A DNA stretch of 64,000 nucleotides from Xestospongia bergquistia (GCA_963965975.1 OZ014413.1:2242001-2306000); one strand, 5' to 3'; shown: positions 10,900-24,234, counted from the stretch's first letter. Program-made: numbers and translations. The notes: generated by a model not told the origin, from the letters alone.

Positions 10900-11756
10900 T
10901 TTGATTTCCATAATGTTCTGCTGATGTAAGCTACAATATTAATTTTTACAGTGTAAGAGATACATAATTATAGCATTGGCAATAAAACTTAGTAACTATG
11001 AAGGATCATTTAGTACATCCTACATGTAATTTTAGCACTTATCATAGTAATATGATTAGAAACTTTCACTTCTCTTAAGACAGTCCAACCCAGCTGTACA
11101 CAATCTGTTCTTTTATGAGGATGTATATGTACTGTGGGTAATTTAAATGAGTGACATTTGTATTGTATTGTATTCATCATGGGGATATAGCTGTTTAACT
11201 TACCTTCTTGCCATAAGATATTTATCTTTAACTAAGCGATAACAAAGTTGACTTGTGGATCCTTATTTTATACCAGTGAGTACACATATTAAACTGTTAT
11301 TACTTTGAAGTGGTTATTTAGCCATAACTATTTGAAATGTATTAATTTGCAATGTAAGCATCAATCAAATCAAGGGTGGGGCAAGAGTCAGTATTAAGTT
11401 CTCATTACTTTGTTGCCTGTCAAGGCTAAATATACATTGTCTTATTATTTTAGCCTTCATTGAATGGGGATTGAACAAGTTTAATTAGTCATTACTCTAC
11501 ATAAATGTAGCATGTGCCAGCCATGTGCACAAAGTACACCTAGCAGTCTTCAGCATAAAACTGTAGAAAATTCAAATAATAGAAAATGCATCATTCTTTA
11601 ATGATGATTATTTAATAATTAAACCAATTTGTTCAAAACAGCATCAGTGAATAAATAAAAGCTGATAGAAAAAACAACAAGTATAAAAACCACAAAAATA
11701 AACCGTATTTCATTCTTAAATATTTTCATTTTGTTATGTTCAGAAATATGATATGA

Positions 11757-14668
11757 TTACTCAATGGCTAACTTCTTTGGGAATATCTGGTCAAAATCTG
11801 TACCATATATGACATGTTCAGATGCTCCCTCGCCTCCATCTAGTATGGGGACATTGCATTGATATCTAGGATCTGAAAAACATAGTGATGAGTTAGACAG
11901 GATATGTAAATATAATATCACAATGATAATGATTTGGTTTGATAAAATAATGTAAGTTAATTCTTAGGTAGGGAAGGAGAGACTGTAACCAACTTTTCTT
12001 AGAGTCTCCTTTCCTATTTTAACCCACACACTCTTGTGTTTATTCATTAAAAAGGTCAGGTTTAGAGGGCCTCTATTATGTATGAAGTGCTTGTACTGAT
12101 TGGTGACAATGGAAATTGAAGGTATTCACCTCCTTACCACCCCCTAGTGCACTTTTGAAAGTGTTTGAGTGGTTGGTGAAAATGTAAGTTGATATTAAAG
12201 TTGTTATTTTTGCATATTGCATAATATAGAAGATACTGTTTAATTGAATATTTCAAATGAATATCAAAGTATGAAAGAAGAGAATAATTATATCTGAGCT
12301 TGTGAGAAAGTAACCAAGTAACTTGAATAAATCAAATATTTACACCTTAACACTGGAATATTATTACAATCTATAGTTGTGGGCAGGGACCAGAGCAAAG
12401 GATATGTTGTACAAGAGGCTGCCAAAACTAAATGATGTCATAGCTACTAACCAACTCCATAACTATTATGACATAGTCCAGTAAAATGCCTTATCCACTA
12501 AGTATTAAGAATACCTTTATAATTAGAGAGAGCATAATTTTATGACTATATAAAAAGCATTTGTTATAAACTATATTGTTCACTAGTGTTAACAAAAATG
12601 AACACTAGCTATTTAGAGAACTTGAAAAACAGAAATCCTATATAAAGTGAATAGCATTCTTTACATTAAACAGTGTCTTGAAATCATGCAAAATTTGTAT
12701 ATTAGCAATGAATGCCCACACAAGCATTATCCATCTTAAGTCAAAAAGCTCAGAAAATGTTGAAAACAACTTTAATAAGATAAAGAAGAGGCAGTCACAA
12801 AGAACCATAAAAACCTTAAACATAACTCATAAAAACTTTATAACTACAACGCCACAATTAAGTTATTTTGATAACGTTGTTATAAAGAATGTCCACTAAA
12901 CCAGTTAATCTTAACATGAACAGAGAATAGTTCAATAGACAGTAACAGGTAATTACATATGATGTATAATGTGTATCATACACAATTGATTCTTTCATAC
13001 ATGAATAGTTGTTGATGAGGGATTAGAATCCTGCTTTATGTTAAGGTGGGTGTAAAGAATTTCACACTTATCAATAATTTGTCTACCACCATTTGATAAA
13101 TTAGCAGAAACACATATGCTCACAATATAAATGAGTAAATCCTTTGACTATTGTATGCATCAGTTGTTGTAGTGTTAATACCTTTTAAAAGATGCCTTTT
13201 TAAAAAAGTATTGCAGATTTCTATGTTTAAACTGTGACAAAGGTATTTCTCAATACAAGAAAATGTCATTTCTGGATCTAATGGAATACTCTCAGGAATA
13301 ATAAAAGCAGCATCACTCTGATTACAGTGGTTAGCCCCTCTGCACAAATAGATAATTATTTAAATAAAAATATTAACTATGACAAAACTGACTTTATTGT
13401 ACACATTGATATTGTTGTCACTATATAAATAAAAATGATAAATTAAAAAGTTTATCATTCACTTTATATCACTTTCAATACCTCGTTTAGTCAACTCTTT
13501 CAATTTATCCAAATTAAAAGGTTCATTGCATTGAAAAAACGAAGAGTTAACAAATAAAAGAGGCTGCTTAATGACAGCTGACGAGTACATCTCTGGACCA
13601 AAAGGAAGCATCCATGGATCCATTGCTATTCCATAACTGAATATAGTACATATGTACACACATCACACATTATAATGGAGATTACCTAAAGTCTGGATCA
13701 TCATGAAGTGTCTGTATCACAGTTGTGGCTCCTAACGAATGACCCATGATGACCGGTGACTCAGTGTTCAAGCGACCTTTAAACTGATTAAAATCAAACT
13801 CACATCCCAAGTGTCCTAGCATGTTTTGCACTTTGTCACCTTCATTTAAAAGCCGGAGTAAAGCCAAACATTCAGAAGCTTCTTCAGAGCGTTGTAGACA
13901 CTATTGAAATGGCCAAAAAATAATACATAATCATTGTAGATAGAAATTCATTATAACTAAAATAATGATTCCATTTATATGAGCTTTAATTACCTGTCTA
14001 TGTCTAAGAGGATAATAGTCTTTAGGTGCAATAAAATGAGGTATCCAATGAGATTTATAGTTGTCATAGTCTCCTTCCTGCACACCGTTCTCAGGTTCAC
14101 GACATAGAAAACAACAAGATGATCCATCCTTGTGTTCTAGTGCTGCCACTACAAACCCATGAGAAGCTAGATCGCAGCAAATACTACTATATGGAAAAAA
14201 ACTTGTACCAATACCATGAGAAAAAACAATGACTGGAAAAGTGGGTGGTGGAACTACTCCAGATTGAGTGTCATAACCTGTGTCATTAACAGATGATTGT
14301 TGTGATGTAGAGGTAGGATTAAAACCCAGTAGAGGTGCTCCTAAACGGGCTGGGATTTTTGGATCTACAAAAATTGTCAAATTGTCGTCATATGTCATTT
14401 CTCACTTACCAATAAATACACTTGCTAGAGCAGCAAAGAAATTATAAAACCTCAAACTACAAAAATGTAATACTTTACGAATATATTCTTTGTGAAAAAA
14501 CAATCGAGCGAAGTCATAGTTAGCAGCTAGATTTGAGTCAGTGGGATAATAGAGGCGAACAAAACAACCTTCGTGTAGTAAATGAACACATCCTACTTCA
14601 TAAATACCTGACGGCTGTGGAATGCCTGATCCTTTAATTATACCACTCTTGGTCCACTTCTTTTCCAT
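11757..14668 (-). CDS. PAF-acetylhydrolase (copy 2), shortened before the membrane anchor
   Basis: Tandem paralogue of copy 1 with the same seven-exon plan: 14668-14410, 14364-13994, 13900-13686, 13636-13482, microexon 13420-13393, 13339-13182 and 11872-11757, about 433 residues. The triad is intact ([25 protein letters not shown]). In the last exon a TAA at 11759-11757 replaces the Gln codon of copy 1; the remaining reading of the old exon is frame-disturbed, so the C-terminal hydrophobic anchor is lost. The donor of the microexon is GTCAGT instead of GTGAGT. The predicted product equals the length of ordinary PAF-acetylhydrolases and would be soluble. It may be a working soluble form or an early pseudogene. 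Exons 2-4 are almost identical to copy 1, exon 1 is not. Confidence 0.8.
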
Positions 14669-15411
14669 CGTTTGTGAGATCGATATTAATTATCTCTACA
14701 CAAGTCGGGTATATACGACTGACTTCTTTACAAAATGCGAACTTCAAGTGTATTACTGATTACCGACTTACTAGCAATTGCTATTTTCGTCCATTGCCCT
14801 AGATTAATACTGATTTCTTAGCAACGTAACTCCACCTTAGGAAATTAATAGACAAGCACTACGTCATAAAATATCATAGTAGCATGCGACCATGTGTTAA
14901 AATTTACAGTAACTCATTGACCACAACATTTATTTAATTGAGAATCGAGTTAGTACAGAAATTATTCAGTTTATTAACAATTAATTTGTACATTATATGG
15001 ATGGACTATTATAAAAGCTAAAAGTTATGTGAATTACTCACTGTACAATTTGTTAGTATGTTGTACTATTACAAATCACCAATTCTTATACTGAGCAAAT
15101 CACATGAGTCTTGATTTCCATATTGTTCTGCTAATGTAAGCTATAATATTAATTTTACAGTGTAGTATAGATATTTAATTATAGCATTGGCAATAAAAAT
15201 TAGTAACTATAAAGGATCATTTTGAATGTAGTATATACATCCTACATGTGATTTTTACCTTCTTGCTGTTGTTGTAATATATCTATCTTTAACTAAGTGC
15301 AATTTTCTTCAACATTTAATGAATGAATTTTGGTCATAGTAACTTCGTTAATATCAACAAAGACAGCTTGTTATCATAACAAACAATGTACACAATTTAA
15401 ATAGTTATATA

Positions 15412-15467
<56 letters not shown>

Positions 15468-16064
15468 ACTGGTTGCATGTTAGACTGTCAGCATTAGACT
15501 CAGAGAAGCGCCATAAACACAGTTATTGAATGAAGCTTCCTAATACTGTTGCATCTATACTATAGTACATGCTCTCCATTTTAATGTTCAGTAACAAATG
15601 AAGCAATCAATGTCTAGACCTTAAACAATGAATTATATGATTACACTTTGTTAGTTAATGTATGTACATTCATTGACTTGATCACAAGAGCTATTAATCT
15701 TAATCAGTGGAATTAAAATATTATATTTAATTTCATACAGTATTAGTGTCAATAAAAAATAATTAAGTTATGACAACCTCTATACAGACATCTAAATTGC
15801 CGACCTTTAGAACTAATCTGTTTATACAATGCATTGTAATTTAAATACTTTTACTATAGTCATGATAAAATATTTGTACTTGTACTTGGAATCATAACTT
15901 TTCATGTATTGGTATTTTAATGCGCTTCCATTGTCAATAGATTTTAGTTCTGTATAACAGCTAAATATGGTTTTATAAAAAAGATTTTACACACATCAGC
16001 ATTTCAAATTGCATTATCAAAGTACAAGTAAGTATTAATAAATTGAAAAAATAGTGGTTCTCTA
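14669..16064. other. Intergenic with (TA)n tract
   Basis: 5' flank of PAF-acetylhydrolase copy 2 and 3' flank of the lectin gene. It contains one copy of the small inverted-repeat element (about 15021-15110) and a long (TA)n microsatellite at about 15404-15462. No gene is seen. Confidence 0.65.
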
Positions 16065-16772
16065 TCAATCGCTATAGCAAAAACCAAGTGCATCAATAGA
16101 ACTTCCTGATCTCCCAAAAAAAGCAACTACATTTCTGTTTACTACAAACATGGTGTTAGCTTTTCCTCCATATGGTCCATAAACACGGCGTGCTCCAGAC
16201 AAAGTTTCTGTTAGAAATACTATATTTCTTACTAAACTGTCATGATGACCAATGATAGCAATAATCTTTTCTCCATATGAAAATGGTATTGCTGCTTTTG
16301 TGAACTCTTTGTTAGAACTTCCATGTAGAGAAGACAAGAAACTAGTTCCTGAAGTGTTAATATAAGTGGTTTGTATTCCATAGATCCTTGTGGCCTCATA
16401 CCATATCTCAATTTTTTTTATTCCTACAACTGAAAAGTTATCATAAAATTGATCTCCTCCAGTCCCTCCATATGTCTTTGTTACCAGACATGAATTTCGT
16501 TTAGACCTTAAAAAAACATGATCATAAATATACTCTGTTCATATCATATGTATATATGATCTCATTTAAAAAGTGATTGTAATGTACCTTATAGACGTGA
16601 TGTTATTGATTGTTCTTTTAACATCAGTTTTTTCATTGCTTGGTGTTCCAGTAGATGGTTTGTGATCAGCTCCTTTAGTCTTTGGAGATGAAGTATTGCT
16701 TTCAGCTAATGTCAAAGTAATCACAACGAGTATTAAAATGACTTGATAGTTTGTTCTCATGATTGACTTCAT
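16065..16772 (-). CDS. Secreted jacalin-like lectin with furin-type cleavage site
   Basis: Two exons (16772-16588 and 16506-16065) join in phase to give 208 residues. The N-terminus MKSIMRTNYQ followed by VILILVVITLTLAES is a signal peptide. A Ser/Thr/Lys-rich propeptide of about 40 residues follows and ends at the splice junction in RSKR, a furin consensus. The rest is one beta-prism jacalin domain: YGGTGGDQFYD, the GEKIIAI strand, RRVYGPYGG and the end FFGRSGSSIDALGF, which carries the usual carbohydrate-binding loop pattern with Asp. Such domains bind mannose or galactose sugars. Likely a secreted, proteolytically matured lectin for cell-surface or microbe recognition; the ligand is unknown. 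A second, more diverged jacalin-like gene lies at 60874-61611. Confidence 0.82.
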
Positions 16773-18805
16773 CTCTCTCAATCTTATTGTCGTACTTAAT
16801 TTTTATCTCTTTTTATAACAAAAGTTGTTTATGGACTCTGAGCCATTCACAAAAAAAATTCAGGATCAAGTCTTTTGTTCAATTGAGTCATAGTCCAGAA
16901 GGTTGTTCAAACATGTAGTAAAGCTTTTGTTGACTTAATAGTATTGATGCAAGCATGTTTTGACAGCTAAAAACATAAATCTTTTGATCAATCTCTGACT
17001 GTATATAGAGATCAATAGATTATGTTTTTCTATGCAATTGGGAAATTATATAGTGTATTAAAAAATCTAATTCAGCAACATGATTTAGCTGTCAAAAGAT
17101 TCCCAGCATCATTCATAGTATATTAATCATGCAAGCTGTTATAAACTCTCTAGGAGACAACATTTTATTATAATATTCACAAATAAACAAGAGCAAAAGA
17201 CCACCACACACCTATAATCAATGAAATATATATATATATATATCAAATTGAAAAGAGCCAACTCGTGTATGTGAAGAACTCTTACATAACAATAGCAATG
17301 ACCATACTCACATACATGTAGTACTTGACAAACTTGTCTCTTTGTTTGACTTTAGTTCTATCTTGAGAACATTAGTTATTAGATCAAGACTCATGTATCA
17401 AGTTTATCATTGACACAACATAGTACTGAAAATGGATAAGTAAATTCTCTACATGTACTTATAAAACAGATTCATATATTAATAGTGATTTTTAGACTAA
17501 GTAATTATTATGCATGCAATAATAGAATAAAATGTAACAAAATAGACGTATAGACATTGATAAAAAAAGACAATGGATGAATGCATAGACATTTAGATGC
17601 ATGGACAAATAAATAGACTGATAAATGGATAGATACATAAGATATATGGATGAATAAACAAATAGAAAGGCAACCAATACATGGGCAGACACATAGGGAG
17701 ATGATAGATAGATAGGAGAATGGTTGAATATGTGGATTAATGGATGGACAAATGAATAAATAATCAGATAGATAGATAGATAGATCAATAAATACTAATA
17801 GATGAATGGATACCATAAACCAGTCGACAAAATGGATAAGCATTGAAATGATCAAGGAAGGTGTTAGCAGTTATTACTTATTAACTTGAACCTTTGTTTT
17901 ATTGTGCTATTAGTGAGGTAATGAGACACTAGTTGAATTGTAAGATATTGCTAACAATAATTAAGCTGTATATTAGATCAACACATGCCTATAATCAATA
18001 AATATACCAAATTGAAAGGGGCCAACTAATGTACAGCACATGAAGTGCATGCTTCAATAAAAAATTAATACTATTGCCTGGGCCCTAAATCCAAAACATT
18101 AGAACTTAATTGTGTTCATTTTTATTGGAGTATGCATTTTTGTGCTATACAAACAGCCACTATGTTCACATATAGTAACAACTGATTATAATCTCATATT
18201 TAACTTTGTATAATTATAACTATAGTTCTACTATTACTAAAATAAAAATATTGCATTAGTCTGGAGTTTTTGTAAGGAATTCCACAATGTCATTCCTACT
18301 GTAGTCTTTCCTGAGATGTTACAGTCACTATCATGTTCACTAAATTTCATGAGTTTTCAAAAAAATCTATTACTTTGTTTAATACATTTTTTATACATAT
18401 AACATACTAAGTTACTTGATAGTCTATAAGTAGCAGCTGATAACTGTAACACAGCAAAGTATGACTTCCTGTCATAGCTATATACTATTACTACTTTAAT
18501 TAATGATTTCTTCATTACAATTCCACAGACAGGATGTCATTAGTGTTTGTTGGCCCTTAATGTCTCATGAGTCAGTACATGTTAATGTTCGATATAAGAT
18601 TAATATTTTTGAGGTCTTTCATTTAGTGCTTTTGTCAATAATTGCTTTACAATGATTATAGTGAAATGAATTCATATATGACTATTAAAAGTTGTTAACA
18701 TCTTCAGCTTGATATTTTGTTGTTGGTTAGACAAATATGTCTTCTCATGCATGAAGATTGATGTTAACATTGAGAGCATGCCAATAACTTAGTCATCTTT
18801 TGTGG
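16773..18805. other. Intergenic with GATA-type repeat tract and orphan 5' flank copy
   Basis: 16773-17490 shows nothing recognisable apart from a short TA run near 17229. 17495-17860 is a degenerate tetranucleotide tract (GATA, GGAT words) that produces misleading Ile/Tyr/Ser-rich open frames. 17745-18560 is a direct copy of 25465-26545, the 5' flank of the first rolling-stone-like gene, but the copy stops where the coding exon would begin. From about 18640 the sequence matches the 3' flank of the tandem-caspase gene. Confidence 0.7.
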
Positions 18806-21235
18806 TTAAAGTTGAGATTCTTGCTGTGGTGTAGGCAAACAATTGAGGACTGCTCTCTCAAGATCAGATATTGCTGCAATGGAATTTTGATGTAGTTGGT
18901 CCACATACTTTGTAACTCTGCCTGTAATATCAGATTTATCTTCGGTCAAGAGTATGTGATTAATAATGCTAGTTACAGTAGTGAGTAATGTGGCTCGACA
19001 CTTGAATATTTGTTCTGTCAAGCTCTCATTTCCAACCATGTTTGACAAAATCAGTTCAACAATACTTCGAAGTTGGCTTTCTATTGATATATAGTCTGAC
19101 AAGATTGTTTTTGAGTGGACAGTTTCATTACTAGCAGGTAAAAGACTGGCTACAGGCAATCCAATAGCAAATGATAGGACAGAAGCCTAATACATTCCTT
19201 TTAAGACAATGTTTGATCCATCTTGACATGGAGAGTGCTGTAACTCATCTCTTTGGTCAGTAATGTGTTCACATAAGCTTCTCCCTATATTGATCATTAT
19301 TGGATATTTGAAAACTAAAAATAAAAGAATAAAATGAACAATAAAAAAGGCTTTAATATCATGGAAAATTTAGTTGTACGTAATATGAAACGTGTCAAAG
19401 TTTCTAGTACAAACAAGGAAAACTACCTAACTCCTGTTGATGATGATGATGGTGAGGACAATGTGTCATATATACGTCATATCAAAGTTATGGCTGCTGA
19501 ATACAAAAAGAGTTAACCAAATGAATCCATTGTCGATGAACTAATGAAAGTCATCTTTAAGCAATGGAGGCATGAGGTTCTCCATAAAGCACCATTATTA
19601 AAAGATTTGCTGGACACATTTCCCTCTTTCCATCATTACAGTCAGGTATATTTTATAAGATTTATCCATAATATTTCTTTCCTAGTTATTTGCAGAACTA
19701 GGCCGAATTCTTTCAAAGCCCAACATTCTTATTTCAGCCAGAGATTCATGGGCTTCATGGGTTCCCAAAGTTATTTTTTGTTCTAAGAAATTATGTAATA
19801 GTAAAGATGTTAAGGATTTAATACTACAGTTGAATCAAGAGGATAAATCTCCAGGTATGTTGTTTCATTATTGAATTGATACAAACATGAAAAAAGGTTT
19901 AATAACTGTGTAATGGATGAATAAACAATTGTTTGGTTTTTCAGATGCTGTATGCAAGTAGGCATTACCTTTACTGCTATTGGCAATTTGAGATGGAAAG
20001 CAAAGGACTGAAGTAGAGAAGGCTGTTGTATTTGTTCCAGTGAGTCGATTAAACTTGTAAATTTCATGTACAATATAATGGCTTTCCTTTATAAACAAAA
20101 ATAGTCAATTTTAGTGTACAGTTTCATTTTATAATAATGTTTATTATGATTTTTTAATTCTTTGTCAACAGGAATCAGTTGATATTAATGGCATCGTTAG
20201 ACAAGTCAGTTTGCCTACTCCAGCTGTGCTCATCCAAGACTCGGCTGCTATTCTAATTGTAGAACGTTAAGTCATATGCAATATGCCAGTCAAAGAGGTT
20301 CCTTTAGGTCTAATGGCAGCATTTTATGTGTTTAATATGGAATATCCAAAAAGAATACAAAAGGCTCTTACAGCATTAGAGATTATTGTTCTTGATATTG
20401 TCCCAGCAAAGGTAGACTCGAAGGTTGCATCACTTTTGTCAGCACTGACAAAGATTGATCAGTAACAGTGGATTGTTAGTAAATGTACTCTTATATTGCA
20501 CATTATTAACTTTTAGTGATATTACTTAAATTTCAGGCCATAGACTCTCATTTATATCATCTCTATTATAGTAATCATTATTATTTAGTATTGTTGTAAT
20601 ATTGGCAAAATTTGATTGTATTTTTGATTAACAACATTCTTAACTAATTAACACATTGATATTAATGGTAAAATACCACCCTGATGAGTGGATAATCCCA
20701 CCAGGGGCTTCAGGATCCACTTTATGAGGTGTGCTATTTGGGACAACTGATTTCCACTATATTTAGTGGGTATGTGCCACAACTGTTTTTGCAGTTTGAT
20801 TATGACCTCTACAATTGTATTCATAACTAATTGAACTCTATGCTATAATTAGTGAATTCTAATACATGTCTCATAGAATAAAGATCACTCTGTTGGAACT
20901 TAAAAATTGTCTCAGCTAAATGAGGAATTATGGAGCTATACATCAGTTGAAATGTGAATGCAAACTGAATTTTGTGGAACAGTAGTTGTTTCCAGCTAAG
21001 ATCAATCATAGATGCTTTTATCCTGTAATTTTGAATGACTAGAGGTTTGAAGTAAGAAGAATTTGGGTACTAGTAGAAGTTGATGAGCACAGACATCAGA
21101 AAAATGACTAAAAATGTCTTTTATTGTGAATTTTCTCTTTAAAGTCATACAAGGCATTGGATGTTCCTTCACTGAGAATGACAACTAGTGTTTCAAGCTC
21201 TTTACCTTGTATGGCACATAGTACATTTATGTAGA
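18806..21235 (-). pseudogene. Broken duplicate of the pseudo-caspase half, split by an insertion
   Basis: 18806-19300 matches the last exon of the tandem-caspase gene (for example LLPASNETVHSKTILSDYIS) and carries a stop where the parent has Gln, just upstream of PVASLLP. 20796-21235 matches the exon for the catalytically dead domain (FTIKDIFSHFSDVCAHQLLL) with frame changes and small deletions. The exon parts for the active domain are absent. Between the two parts lies an unrelated 1.4-kb insertion (19376-20793). At 21235 homology switches abruptly to the inverted PAF-acetylhydrolase block. The duplication is on the same strand as its parent. No product is expected. Confidence 0.85.
19376..20793 (+). 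pseudogene. SAMD3-like relic inserted into the caspase pseudogene
   Basis: Intron-bearing, stop-interrupted reading in the plus direction resembles the SAMD3-like uncharacterised proteins that are repetitive in several animal genomes. Recognisable pieces are ELMKVIFKQWRHEVLHKAPL, ARDSWASWVPKVI, IVRQVSLPTPAVLI and LGLMAAFYVFNMEYPKRIQ. Stops lie after EYKKS and after LIVER, and the reading ends at 20465. The boundaries are taken from where homology to the caspase gene breaks and resumes. No clear target duplication is visible. Family assignment is from memory of conserved patterns and is moderate. Confidence 0.55.
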
Positions 21236-21590
21236 GTAATGACTAATTAAACTTGTTCAATCCCCATACAATGAAGGCTAAAATAATAAGATTCTGTATA
21301 TTATTTTAGGTAGCAAAGTAATGAGAACTTAATGCTGATCCTTAAGTTGTCCCATCCTTGATTTGATAATGAAATATGTTGCTTAAATTGTAAATTAATA
21401 CATTTCAAATAGTTATTGCTAAATAACCACTTCAAAGTAATAACAGTGTATTAGGTATACTCACTGGTTTGAAAGAAGGTTCCACAAGCCCACTTTCAAT
21501 TATCACTGGTAAAAATATCTTATGGCAAGAAGGTAAGTTAAACAGCTATATCCCCATGATGAATACAATACAATACAAATGTCAATCATT

Positions 21591-21910
21591 AGTTCGCAGG
21601 CGCGATTTACATCCTCACTGAGATATCTCAATAGACTCACAGGAAATCAACTATTTTTAAGGATCAAAATATAGAATACACAAATCAGACAAGGTCCTAC
21701 TTAAATACACAACTGAAAAGAGCAGAGCCTCAAGTCATAACGACAAAGACCCAAACAAAAAATATAACAAAAAACACAACAAACAAAGAGATGGCTAAGG
21801 GACAGACAGAAAAGGAATAGCTAGGATGAGACACATTAATTAAACCTATCAACACATATACAGTAGTCAACACATGACACACAACTGCCTTATTACATTC
21901 ATATACCAAC
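21591..21910. mobile_element. Unclassified 320-bp insertion with 6-bp target duplication
   Basis: The inverted block copy is interrupted here relative to its counterpart near 11130-11160. The insert begins AGTTCGCAGG, ends ATATACCAAC and is flanked by ATCATT on both sides (21585-21590, 21911-21916). There are no terminal inverted repeats and no coding capacity. It could be a SINE, a solo LTR fossil or another element; the family is not resolved. Confidence 0.6.
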
Positions 21911-22336
21911 ATCATTTAATTATCCACAGTACTTATACATCCTTAGAAAAGAACAGTTTGTGTACAATTGGGTTAGACTGAAATTAGCGTCTTAAGAGAA
22001 GTTAATGTTGAATCATATTACTACAGTGTAAAAATTAATATTGTAGCTTACATTGGCAGAACATTATACAAACCAAAACTCTTATGAATTACTCAGTGTA
22101 AGAATTGTTGGTTTGTAATAGTACAACATAGTAACAAATTGTACAGTGAGTAATTCTATAATAGTCCATCCATGTTAGTTACAAATTGATTGTTAAAATA
22201 ACTGAATATTCAAGAGTTACTATAAATAGTAACCGTGGTCCATACTTATTTATAGCCATATGCAGGAGGAGTAACTGGAGTCACGTTCGCATACTCTCAC
22301 CTTTTGTAGAGATAGCTAATATCGATCTCACAAACG

Positions 22337-24177
22337 ATGGAAAAGAAGTGGAACAAGAGTGGTATATTTAAAGGATCAGGTATTCCACAGCCGTCAGGTA
22401 TTTATGAAGTAGGATGTGTTCATTTACTACACGAAGGTTGTTTCGTTCGCCTCTATTATCCTACTGACTCAAATCTAGCTGCTAACTATGAGTTCACTCG
22501 ATGGTCTTTTCACAAAGAATACATTACTAACGTATTACATTTTTGTCAAATGAAATTTTATAACTTGTTTGGTGCTCTAGCAAATATATTTATTGGTAAG
22601 TGAGAAATGACATATGACAACAATTTGACAATTTTGTAGATCCAAAAATCCCAGCCCGTTTAGGAGCACCTCTACTGGGTTTTAATCCTACCTCTACATC
22701 ATCTGTTAATGACACAGGTTTTAACATTCATTCTGAGATGAATGGAGTAGTTTCCCCACCCACTTTTCCAGTCATTGTATTTTCTCATGGTGTTGGTAGC
22801 AGTTTTTTTCCATATAGTAGTATTTGCTGTGATCTAGCTTCTCATGGGTATGTAGTGGCAGCACTAGAACATAAGGATGGATCATCTGCTTGTTTTTTAT
22901 ATCGAGAACCTGGGAATGGTGTGCAGGAAGGAGATTATGACAACTATAAAACTCATTGGATATCTCATTTTATTACACCTAGAGAATATTATCCTCTTAG
23001 ACATAGACAGGTAATTAAAGTACATATAAATGGAATCATAATTTTAGTTATGATGAATTTCTATGTACGATAATTATATATTATTTTTTGGCCATTTCAA
23101 TAGTGTCTACAACGCTCTGAAGAAGCTTCTGAATGTTTGGCTTTACTCCGGCTTTTAAATGAAGGTGACAAAGTGCAAAACATGCTAGGACACCTGGGAT
23201 GTGAGTTTGATTTTAATCAGTTTAAAGGTCGCTTGAACACTGAGTCACCGGTCATCATGGGTCATTCAGCAGGAGCCACAACTGTGATACAGGCACTTCA
23301 TGATGATCCAGACTTTAGGTAATCTCCATTATAATGTGTGATGTGTGTACATATGTACTATATTCAGTTATGGAATAGCAATGGATCCATGGATGCTTCC
23401 TTTTGGTCCAGAGATGTACTCATCAGTTGTTATTAAGCAGCCTCTTTTATTTGTTAACTCATCGTTTTTTCAATCCAATGTTCCTTTAAATGTGGATAAA
23501 TTGAAAAAGTTGACTAAACGAGGTATTGAAAGTGATATAAAGTGAATGATAAACTTTTTAATTTATGATTTCATTATATAGTGACAACAATATCAATGTG
23601 TACATTAAAGTAAATTTCACTATGGTTAGTAATTTTATTTAATTGTTGTTGAATTATACAGAGGGGCTAACCACTGCACTCAGACTGATACTGCATTTAT
23701 CATTCCTGAGAGTATTCCCTTAGATCCAGAAATGACATCTTGTGATATTGAGAAATACCTTTGTCACAGTTTAAACATGGAAATCCTCCATGCTTTTTTA
23801 AAAAGGCATCTTTTAAAAGGTATTAAGTACACTATACAACAATTCATGCATCATTCATTTATACTGTGAACATAGTAGTGTGTGTGTTTTGTCAAAGGTG
23901 GTAGACTACTGACAAGTATAAAATTCTTAACCCCAAAGCACAGAGCAGGATTTTAATGCCTCATCAACACCATTCATATATGAAAGAACGAACTGTGTGA
24001 ATACACTTGATATGTAATATCTGTTACCTGTTATTGGCTATTGAGCTATTCTCTGTGTTGAGAATGAATGAGGTAATGAGTTTTAAACCTATAGTTATAG
24101 TTATGACAACATTTAGATTTGACTGCCTTTTATATAATATCTCCTTTGATTTTGTCCTTGCCCACAACTATTGGTTC

Positions 24178-24234
<57 letters not shown>

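Larger units (their letters stand above)
10599..11756. other. Intergenic between PAF-acetylhydrolase copies 1 and 2
   Basis: Holds the 5' flank of copy 1 and the 3' flank of copy 2. The stretch 10600-11510 recurs inverted at 21235-22336. Within it are a small inverted-repeat element (about 10769-10899) and, inside that, a perfect 35-bp palindrome. No gene is seen. Confidence 0.6.

Noticed and set aside
17492-17855. Two reverse-strand frames rich in Ile, Tyr and Ser
   Set aside because: They are translations of the GATA/GGAT repeat tract; the same artefact occurs at 25308-25523.
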